NCBI GenBank assembly: GCA_946482595.1
Contig: CAMLSD010000152.1
Coordinates: forward strand, 1-8,188
Length of the DNA stretch: 8,188 nt
Direction of reading: 5' to 3'
From: an uncultured Comamonadaceae bacterium
GTDB taxonomy: Bacteria; Pseudomonadota; Gammaproteobacteria; Burkholderiales; Burkholderiaceae
Under the pieces are notes generated by a model that was not told where the DNA came from, did not search any database, and saw nothing but the letters and a program-made list of their open reading frames with translations. Numbering within the stretch: the stretch's first letter is position 1; each line of letters begins with the position of its first letter. The position numbers and the translations under genes were made by a program. Below are positions 1 to 4,965 of the stretch, in pieces.

Positions 1-10
1 GCCACGCCAA

Positions 11-56
11 CGCTCGCCCTCTCCCCAACCCTCTCCCGCAAGCGGGAGAGGGAGCG
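11..56. repeat. GC-rich inverted repeat downstream of the MFS gene (REP-like element or terminator)
   Basis: Two perfect 11-base arms (29-39 and 42-52, left arm CCCTCTCCCGC) flank a two-base AA loop. A second copy of the left-arm core, CCCTCTCCC, lies at 17-25 and could pair with the same right arm, so two mutually exclusive hairpins are possible. The outer bases CGCTC (11-15) and GAGCG (52-56) are also complementary. From memory, near-identical CCCTCTCC-type repeats are scattered between genes in many high-GC proteobacteria, so this may be a dispersed element. It lies about 40 bases past the MFS stop and could end that transcript, but there is no T-tract on either side. Bases 57-94 hold nothing else I can identify. 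Confidence 0.6.
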
Positions 57-94
57 AACCCCGCTTTCAACGCAACGCCCCGAGTCCCCGCGCC

Positions 95-1327
95 TCACCG
101 CCCACTGGCGCCGATGCCCCGGACGCTGCGCACCGCCAGCCCATACGCCACCAGCGACAGGCCCGCCATCGCCGCGAGCACCCACACCCCCACGCCATGA
201 CCCGCCGCGTCGGCCAACAGCGCAAATGCCACCGGCGCCAGGGCCTTGCCCGCAAACGCCGGGGCGGCCAGTCGGCCCAGCAGGCTGCCATAGCCCTCGC
301 GCCCGTACAGCTCCGCCGGCACCGTGCCTCGCACAATGGTCATCACCCCGTTGCTGGCGCCATAAAGCGCCGCGAACATCCAGGCCCACAGACCCGCCCC
401 CCGCACCTCGCCCAGCAACAGCAGCGCCAGCAACATGACGGCCATGGCGACATAACCGACCGTGACGGCACGCACCTGGCGCGCCCCGGCAAACTCGACG
501 ATGCGCCCGAGCACCTGCATCGGGCCGACCAGCACGGACACGGCAATGGCCTCGCCGGGGGTCAGGCCGCGCGACTGCAGCGTGGCCAGCAGATGCACCG
601 ACAGGGCAGAGAACACGATCGCCCCCAGCCCGAACGACAGGCCCAGCCACCACAGGCCGGCGAGGCTGCGCGGTGCGGCCTCGGCAGGCGCCGCGGTGGC
701 CGTGGTCAGGTGGGGACGCTCGGGCCGCCCGGGCAGCAGCAGGGCATGCAGCGGCAGGCACAAGACAAGCTGAAGACCGGCATAGGCCCACAGCGTGCCG
801 CGCCAGCCCCACTGTTCATTCAGCAGATGGGTCAGCGGCCAGAACGCCGTGCTGGCCAGGCCGCCGAACAGCGTGAGCGCGGTCACCGCGCCCCGGTAGC
901 GGTCACCGGCCACCTGGCTCAGCGTGGCGAATGCCGGGTCGTACAGCGTGGCCGACATCGCCACGCCCGCCAGCAGCCAGGCCACCACAAACACCACGAC
1001 ATGGGGTGACGCGGCCATCAGGCCCAGGGCCACTGCGGCCAGCACCGAACCGGCCGCCATCACGCGCGAGCCGCCGACCCGGTCGATCCAGCGGCCCGCC
1101 AGCCCGGCACTGGCGCCGGACGCCAGCAGGCCGCCGGTGTAGGCTGCCAGCACCAGGGCCACATCCACGCCCAGGTCGCGGGCCATGGGGGCCGCCAGCA
1201 CGGCGATGGCGTAGTGCAGGCTGCCCCAGGACACGATCTGCGTCACGCCCAGGGCTGGCACGAGCACGCGCAGGCGCTGCGGGTCACCCGCCGTGCCAGA
1301 GGCCGGCGGTGCAGGCACCGCGCTCAT
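95..1327 (-). CDS. MFS transporter, probable exporter of the ArsR-linked cassette
   Basis: This is a 410-residue major facilitator protein, a normal length for the 12-helix family. Hydrophobic segments begin at about residue 21 and fall into two halves, separated by a polar Ala/Thr/Pro/Arg-rich linker at about 200-222. The helix 2-3 loop carries a motif A-like signature (GRWIDRVGGSR, residues 78-88). The ATG overlaps the flavoprotein stop by four bases (ATGA read on the minus strand), so the two are probably translationally coupled and transcribed from the same ArsR-type promoter. MFS proteins in ars operons include ArsJ, which exports 1-arseno-3-phosphoglycerate, and ArsK, a broad trivalent arsenical and antimonial exporter. 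Without ArsJ's usual GAPDH partner, an ArsK-like role fits better, but this is inference. I see only one cysteine (residue 190), so a thiol-based metalloid path through the protein is not obvious. It could instead export an organic product of the flavoprotein. Confidence 0.88.
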   Translation of the reverse strand: MSAVPAPPASGTAGDPQRLRVLVPALGVTQIVSWGSLHYAIAVLAAPMARDLGVDVALVLAAYTGGLLASGASAGLAGRWIDRVGGSRVMAAGSVLAAVALGLMAASPHVVVFVVAWLLAGVAMSATLYDPAFATLSQVAGDRYRGAVTALTLFGGLASTAFWPLTHLLNEQWGWRGTLWAYAGLQLVLCLPLHALLLPGRPERPHLTTATAAPAEAAPRSLAGLWWLGLSFGLGAIVFSALSVHLLATLQSRGLTPGEAIAVSVLVGPMQVLGRIVEFAGARQVRAVTVGYVAMAVMLLALLLLGEVRGAGLWAWMFAALYGASNGVMTIVRGTVPAELYGREGYGSLLGRLAAPAFAGKALAPVAFALLADAAGHGVGVWVLAAMAGLSLVAYGLAVRSVRGIGASGR

Positions 1328-2793
1328 GCTGCGCAGCAGCCCGTGCGCTCAGCCTGCTGCGCCGGGGCCGCGGACACGACGGGTGCGCCGCTCGGGCAAC
1401 CGCATCCGGCACGGCCCTCGTCCTGCGCGCGGGCATCGGCCACACAGCAGGCACTGTCTGCGCGTGCCACCGGCGGCGGGCCCCCGCAGCATCCTGTCGA
1501 GGCGGGGTCGGTGGAGCGGGTCGCCAGATCCACCGAACACACGCCCGTCTCGGGCAGATCCAGCTGCACCGCGTCGGCGGCCACCCGATCGCCGGCCAGT
1601 GCGGCCACCACCGAGCGGGCCTGCTCGTAGCCGGTGGCCATCAGGAAGTTCGGCGCCCGGCCGTAACTCTTGGCACCGAGGGTGTAGTAGCCCGATTCAG
1701 GATGTGCCAGTTCACGGTGGCCATGCGGGCGCACGGTGCCGCAGCTGTGCTCATTGGGGTCGATCAGCGGGGCCAGCGCCGGTGTGCTCTCGAGCCAGGG
1801 GTCGAGTTGCAGGCGCAGCTCACGTCCGAGCGTGAGGTCCGGTCGCGAACCGGTGGCCACCACGATCTGCTCGACCGACTCGATGGCCGGGCGGGTGCTG
1901 TCCAGTGCCTGCACCCGCAGCGTGGTCTCCTGGTGATCGATGGCCGCGATCTGGAACCCCATGTGCAGTGCCAAGCGCTGCTGCGTCACCAGCGACTGCA
2001 GCCGCTGGCCGAGCGCACCGCGCGCCGGCAGGCCGTCGCGCTCGCCGCCGCCGAACAGCCGGCGCAGGTCGGTGCCGCGCACGGCCCAGCTGATGCGGGT
2101 GTGGCTGTCGGCCTCGGCCAGCTCGGCCAGCGCCAGCAGCGTGCCGGCTGCCGAATGACCGGCACCGACCACCAGCACATGCCGGCCGATGTAGCGCTGC
2201 CGCTCGGCACCGAGCACATCGGGCATGCCGTACTGCAGCCGCCCGCTTGCGACCGCCGCTGCCTCGCCCGGCGCCGGCAGGCCGCCCGCCCCGGCAGGGT
2301 TCGGCTGCCCCCAGGTGCCGGTGGCATCGATCACCGCGCGGGCCAGGACGTCTCGCTCCCGGCCGTCACGCAGCACACGCAGCACGAACGGCACCTGCTC
2401 GCGGCCGGCGGTGCGCACCTTGTCCAGGCCCTGCCGGCCGATGGCCACGACCCGTGCATCGCACTGGATGTGGGGCCGAAGCTGCGGCAGTGCGCCCAGC
2501 GGCAGCAGGTAGTCGTCGAGCAGGCTGGCCACAAGCGGCAGGGTGTCCGGGTCGGGACGGCGCCAGCCCGACGCCTCGAGCAGGACTGCCGCCGCCGGGT
2601 CCAGGTTGTAGCGCCATGGCGAGAACAGCCGAACATGCCTCAAGCCCTGCCAGTGCGACGCCACGGTGGCGCCCGCCTCGAACAGCTGCCAGGGCAAGCC
2701 GCGCTGCGTCAGGTGGGCCGCAGCCGCCAGGCCGATCGGCCCGGCACCGATGATGGCGACCGGAAGGCGGTCGGGTGTGGGGAGATGGCTCAT
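1324..2793 (-). CDS. NAD(P)/FAD-dependent oxidoreductase (monooxygenase-like) with cysteine-rich C-terminal tail
   Basis: The 489-residue protein has an N-terminal FAD Rossmann motif GAGPIG (residues 16-21), a second dinucleotide motif GAGHSA (210-215, probably NADPH), and ATG-type motifs at 157-159 and 313-315. This is the layout of two-Rossmann flavoprotein monooxygenases and related oxidoreductases. After the last conserved block (about 369-400) comes a low-complexity tail from about 412 with nine cysteines: 419, 435/436, 449/450, 464, 466 and 486/487. Such tails suggest trivalent metalloid or soft-metal binding. The ATG at 2793 is chosen because a purine-rich AGGAAAGGA site precedes it and residues 11-21 then form the first beta strand and glycine loop. 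The open frame continues upstream to 3120, but only through arsR and the intergenic control region. ArsO and ArsV are flavoprotein monooxygenases known from ars operons. Orthology to either is not shown here, so no symbol is given. Oxidation of a trivalent organoarsenical or a thiol adduct is a reasonable guess. Confidence 0.85.
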   Translation of the reverse strand: MSHLPTPDRLPVAIIGAGPIGLAAAAHLTQRGLPWQLFEAGATVASHWQGLRHVRLFSPWRYNLDPAAAVLLEASGWRRPDPDTLPLVASLLDDYLLPLGALPQLRPHIQCDARVVAIGRQGLDKVRTAGREQVPFVLRVLRDGRERDVLARAVIDATGTWGQPNPAGAGGLPAPGEAAAVASGRLQYGMPDVLGAERQRYIGRHVLVVGAGHSAAGTLLALAELAEADSHTRISWAVRGTDLRRLFGGGERDGLPARGALGQRLQSLVTQQRLALHMGFQIAAIDHQETTLRVQALDSTRPAIESVEQIVVATGSRPDLTLGRELRLQLDPWLESTPALAPLIDPNEHSCGTVRPHGHRELAHPESGYYTLGAKSYGRAPNFLMATGYEQARSVVAALAGDRVAADAVQLDLPETGVCSVDLATRSTDPASTGCCGGPPPVARADSACCVADARAQDEGRAGCGCPSGAPVVSAAPAQQAERTGCCAA

Positions 2794-2815
2794 GAAGCGG
2801 GTCCTTTCCTGGTCA

Positions 2816-2839
2816 TTCGTTGTTCGTCGTTGAACGAAC
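2816..2839. promoter_or_regulatory. Probable ArsR operator upstream of the flavoprotein gene
   Basis: The core is an inverted repeat GTTCGT (2822-2827), six bases, then ACGAAC (2834-2839). A third half-site TTCGT lies at 2816-2820, two bases outside the core. The same arrangement, in mirror image, occurs upstream of arsR (3240-3263). The core overlaps the putative -10 at 2838-2843, so bound repressor would block RNA polymerase. TTCG/CGAA half-sites are common for ArsR-family repressors. Assignment to this ArsR is inferred from location and duplication. Confidence 0.65.
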
Positions 2840-2866
2840 GATAGGGTACAAAACATCCGCAGACAA
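2838..2866 (-). promoter_or_regulatory. Candidate sigma-70 promoter for flavoprotein and MFS genes
   Basis: Read on the minus strand, a -35 TTGTCT (2861-2866) is followed by exactly 17 bases and a -10 TATCGT (2838-2843). Each hexamer matches consensus at four of six positions. The operator core begins inside the -10. The -35 falls in the loop of the hairpin terminator of arsR. The spacing matches that of the arsR promoter. Transcription start is expected near 2831, giving a leader of about 38 bases. Confidence 0.5.
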
Positions 2867-2873
2867 GCGGATG
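2848..2873 (-). terminator. Intrinsic terminator of arsR
   Basis: On the minus strand, a 7-bp perfect stem (CATCCGC / GCGGATG, at 2867-2873 and 2854-2860) with a six-base loop is followed at once by TTTTGT. It begins six bases past the arsR stop codon. The stem is short, so termination may be partial. That would let some arsR transcript read into the flavoprotein gene while the internal promoter supplies the rest. Confidence 0.55.
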
Positions 2874-2879
2874 GAACGG

Positions 2880-3209
2880 TCAAAGGGCGTGGATCAACGC
2901 CTTCAGTTCGGCCAGCCGGGCCGGGTCGATGCAGTAGCAGGTGCGCTGCTCCTGCGCCGAGCCCAGGACCAGTCCGGCCTCCTTCAGCACCTTCACATGC
3001 TGGGAGGTGGTGGAGGGTGCCAGTCCGACCACATCGGACAGGTTGCCGAAGTAACAGGTGCCATGTGCCGCGAGGTAGCGCACCAGCTGGAGCCGGGCCG
3101 GATGCGCCAGTGCCTTGCACAGCAGGGCCAGGCGTTCGATGTCCAGCGGTGCGGGCGAGGGGGCCGCGGCGGCGCAGGTGGACTCGGGCAGACAGGTCAG
3201 GTCAGTCAT
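2880..3209 (-). CDS. arsR: ArsR/SmtB-family metalloregulatory repressor
   Basis: This 109-residue protein has the usual ArsR/SmtB length and winged-helix fold. The block LCKALAHPARLQLVRYL (residues 30-46) is the typical first helix pair. Residues 56-80 form the helix-turn-helix, with recognition helix STTSQHVKVLKEAGL at 66-80, and the wing follows to about 94. Cysteines lie at 6, 12, 31, 52, 91 and 93. C52 aligns with the first cysteine of the E. coli plasmid R773 ArsR metal loop, but the other two of that motif are absent. With the N-terminal pair, the pattern looks closer to the Corynebacterium glutamicum type, where an N-terminal Cys pair joins one Cys near the DNA-binding domain of the dimer partner. 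It is predicted to bind TTCGT/ACGAA operators before itself and before the flavoprotein gene, and to release on trivalent metalloid binding. The ATG at 3209 has only a weak ribosome site, but an in-frame stop lies twelve bases upstream, so no earlier start is available. Confidence 0.9.
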   Translation of the reverse strand: MTDLTCLPESTCAAAAPSPAPLDIERLALLCKALAHPARLQLVRYLAAHGTCYFGNLSDVVGLAPSTTSQHVKVLKEAGLVLGSAQEQRTCYCIDPARLAELKALIHAL

Positions 3210-3239
3210 GGTGCAGGGTTGTCACTGAAGCCACTGAAT

Positions 3240-3263
3240 GTTCGTCGTTTTACGAATAACGAA
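3240..3263. promoter_or_regulatory. Probable ArsR operator upstream of arsR (autoregulation)
   Basis: Inverted repeat GTTCGT (3240-3245), six bases, ACGAAT (3252-3257), with a third half-site ACGAA at 3259-3263, two bases further out. The first ten bases of the core (GTTCGTCGTT) are identical to the site at 2822-2831. The site lies directly downstream of the candidate -10 at 3265-3270, at the expected transcription start, which suits repression. Confidence 0.65.
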
Positions 3264-3264
3264 T

Positions 3265-3293
3265 AGTCTAGTCCGTATCGGCCCTTGCATCAA
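3265..3293 (-). promoter_or_regulatory. Candidate sigma-70 promoter for arsR
   Basis: On the minus strand, -35 TTGATG (3288-3293), a 17-base spacer, and -10 TAGACT (3265-3270). The -35 matches at four positions; the -10 is weaker but keeps the first two bases and the last T. Predicted start is near 3258, inside the operator, about 48 bases before the arsR ATG. Confidence 0.5.
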
Positions 3294-3356
3294 GCCCGAG
3301 GCCGGCTGCCGCCACTTGTGGCATGGTTCCGGCGTTCAAGTTCATCTGGTTACAGC

Positions 3357-3374
3357 CGATAGAACAAACGATAG
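3357..3374 (+). promoter_or_regulatory. Repeated CGATAG element upstream of the lipoprotein operon
   Basis: CGATAG occurs at 3357-3362 and again at 3369-3374, twelve bases apart. The 13 bases at 3362-3374 match the operator and -10 region at 2832-2844 with one mismatch (GAACAAACGATAG against GAACGAACGATAG). It lacks the full TTCGT-N6-ACGAA palindrome. It may be a degenerate ArsR site, a site for another regulator, or part of the operon promoter. A possible promoter with -35 TTCAAG (3335-3340) and -10 GATAGA (3358-3363) overlaps it but is weak. Confidence 0.25.
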
Positions 3375-3379
3375 CCCGG

Positions 3380-3397
3380 CCGGCCGCATGCGGCCGG
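3380..3397. promoter_or_regulatory. Perfect 18-bp palindrome in the leader of the lipoprotein operon
   Basis: CCGGCCGCATGCGGCCGG is its own reverse complement. It sits 31 bases before the GTG start of the lipoprotein gene. As RNA it could fold into a 7-bp all-GC stem with a CATG loop. As DNA it could bind a dimeric regulator. There is no T-tract after it, so it is not a standard terminator. No function can be assigned. Confidence 0.35.
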
Positions 3398-3428
3398 AAC
3401 GTCTCACCGCGCACCACAAGGGCCCCGC

Positions 3429-4340
3429 GTGATCACCATGCCTCTGTTTCCGACCCGCCTGATCGGCCTGGGCCTGGCTGCCCTGCTGGCCGCCTGCAGC
3501 TCCCCTCCGACCGTCCCGACGGTGCCGGCCTACGAAGGCCCGCCGCGCAACGAAACCGTCTGGGCCGTGACCAGCGGCCACGACCTGCTGCGCCTGCGTG
3601 CCGGCCAGCCGGGTGTGGTACAGGCCCGCCTGAAGCTCAGCGGCCTGGCTGCCGGCGAGCGGGTGCTGGGCATCGACTACCGGGTCGCGCGCGGCGTGCT
3701 GCATGCGCTGGGCAGCAGCGGCCGGATCTACACGGTCAACACCGGCACGGGCGCGGTGACCCCGCTGGGCAACGCGCCGTTCGCGCTGCCGCTGCAGGGG
3801 CAGGCGCACGGCTTTGACTTCAACCCCGCCGCCGACCGCATCCGCATCGTCAGTGACGCGGGCCAGAACCTGCGGGCCCACCCCGACACCGGCGCCCTGG
3901 TCGACGCCGCCCCCGACCAGCCCGGCCTGCAGCCCGACGGCGCGTTGCGCTATGCCAGCGGCGACCCGCATGCCGGCCGCGCACCGCGCATCGAGGGTGC
4001 CGCCTACACCTACAACAAGGACAACGACAAGCTCACGACCAACTACGCCATCGACGCCGCACTCGGCACCTTGGTGACCCAGGGTTCGGTCGAGGGCCGC
4101 ATGCCGGTGGTGTCGCCCAACACCGGCACGCTGTTCACGGTGGGGCCGCTGGGGCTGGGCCCGGTGCGCCAGGTCAGCTTCGACATTGCCGACATCAACA
4201 ACGTCGCGCTGGCCGCCCTGAGCGCCGGCCAGGAGCGCGCCTCGACGCTGCATGTGATCGACCTGGCCACCGGCCAGGCCCGCCGCCTGGGGGTGATCGG
4301 TGACGGCACCCCGGTGATCGCGCTGGCCATCGAACCATGA
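3429..4340 (+). CDS. DUF4394 domain lipoprotein
   Basis: A 303-residue exported lipoprotein. The N-terminus has a short arginine-containing start, a hydrophobic stretch (about 11-22) and a lipobox LAAC with the modified cysteine at residue 23. Ser at +2 suggests outer-membrane rather than inner-membrane retention. The mature part shows the repeated strand motifs of DUF4394 proteins: GIDYRVARGVLHALGSSGRIY (81-101 region), GFDFNPAADRIRIVSD (128-143) and AYTYNKDNDKLTTNYAID (192-209), which look like beta-propeller blades. The domain has no known activity. The GTG at 3429 is preferred because AAGGG (3418-3422) lies six bases upstream; the ATG at 3438 would leave fifteen. Both starts keep the signal. 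It is the first gene of the operon, and its stop overlaps the cupredoxin ATG by four bases. Its role is probably as an envelope partner or sensor subunit of the downstream proteins, but that rests on gene order alone. Confidence 0.85.
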   Translation: MITMPLFPTRLIGLGLAALLAACSSPPTVPTVPAYEGPPRNETVWAVTSGHDLLRLRAGQPGVVQARLKLSGLAAGERVLGIDYRVARGVLHALGSSGRIYTVNTGTGAVTPLGNAPFALPLQGQAHGFDFNPAADRIRIVSDAGQNLRAHPDTGALVDAAPDQPGLQPDGALRYASGDPHAGRAPRIEGAAYTYNKDNDKLTTNYAIDAALGTLVTQGSVEGRMPVVSPNTGTLFTVGPLGLGPVRQVSFDIADINNVALAALSAGQERASTLHVIDLATGQARRLGVIGDGTPVIALAIEP

Positions 4341-4957
4341 CCGGGCCGATGCGCATGCGTACCCGGATCCGGCTGGCCGTGCTCGCCGCCACCGCGCAGG
4401 CGGCCATGGCGGTCGCCGCACCCGCCACCGTGACGGTGACCGATGCCGCGGGCACGCCACTGGACGATGCCGTGGTGGCCTTTGTGCCCGAATCCGGCCC
4501 GCGCATCGCAAAGGGCAGCAGCGCCGAAATCGAGCAGCGTGAGCGCCAGTTCGCACCGCGCGTGACGGTGGTGCAGACCGGCACGGCGGTGAGCTTCCCG
4601 AACCGCGACACGGTGCGCCATCACGTCTATTCGTTCTCGCAGGCGAAGGCGTTCGAGCTGAAGCTCTACATCGGCACCCCGGCCGAGCCGGTGGTGTTCG
4701 ACAAGCCCGGGACCGTGGTGCTGGGCTGCAACATCCATGACCAGATGGTGGCCTGGGTGCATGTGGTCGACACGCCGTGGTTCGCCCGCAGCACCGGCGG
4801 CACGGCCCGTGTCGCGGAGGTGCCGGCCGGCAGCTACCGGCTGCAGGTGTGGCATCCGCGCTGGCCTGACGGCAAGCTGCCGCACGTGCAGGACGTCCGC
4901 GTCGCCAGCACCGCCACCGCGCTGACCGTGCGCCTGCCGCTGGCCGCCCAACCCTGA
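4337..4957 (+). CDS. Exported cupredoxin-like protein (often named methylamine utilization protein)
   Basis: A 206-residue protein with a signal peptide of about 28 residues (basic start, hydrophobic core, AVA-A cleavage site), so it is periplasmic. Residues 29-65 form a beta-rich carboxypeptidase-regulatory-like segment. The cupredoxin part then has FPNRDTVRHHVYSF (87-100), supplying a histidine ligand at 95, and GCNIHDQM (130-137), supplying Cys131, His134 and Met137. The Cys-X2-His-X2-Met spacing is that of amicyanin, the electron acceptor of methylamine dehydrogenase, and probably explains the common family name. No methylamine dehydrogenase gene is present, so a role in methylamine use is doubtful. 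It should bind one type 1 copper and carry or sense electrons. The ATG at 4337 overlaps the lipoprotein stop. ATGs at 4349 and 4355 are alternatives that would keep the signal peptide. Confidence 0.85.
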   Translation: MTGPMRMRTRIRLAVLAATAQAAMAVAAPATVTVTDAAGTPLDDAVVAFVPESGPRIAKGSSAEIEQRERQFAPRVTVVQTGTAVSFPNRDTVRHHVYSFSQAKAFELKLYIGTPAEPVVFDKPGTVVLGCNIHDQMVAWVHVVDTPWFARSTGGTARVAEVPAGSYRLQVWHPRWPDGKLPHVQDVRVASTATALTVRLPLAAQP

Positions 4958-4965
4958 GTCGCTTG

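Noticed and set aside
931..2844. Open frame of 637 codons on the plus strand across the flavoprotein and MFS genes
   Set aside because: It is antisense to two well-supported genes, its translation is low-complexity Arg/Ala/Pro/Gly with no recognisable domain, and long antisense frames are expected at this GC content.
2794..3120. N-terminal extension of the flavoprotein by 109 codons
   Set aside because: It would run through arsR in another frame and through the terminator, promoter and operator. The ATG at 2793 has a strong ribosome site and starts just before the FAD motif.
3311..3322. Short inverted repeat GCCAC-TT-GTGGC in the divergent intergenic region
   Set aside because: Five-base arms with a two-base loop are common by chance and it aligns with no promoter element or operator copy.
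4963..4965. TTG as the start of the GGDEF/EAL gene
   Set aside because: It gives only one extra residue. The directly following ATG at 4966 is the more usual start and no ribosome site favours the TTG.
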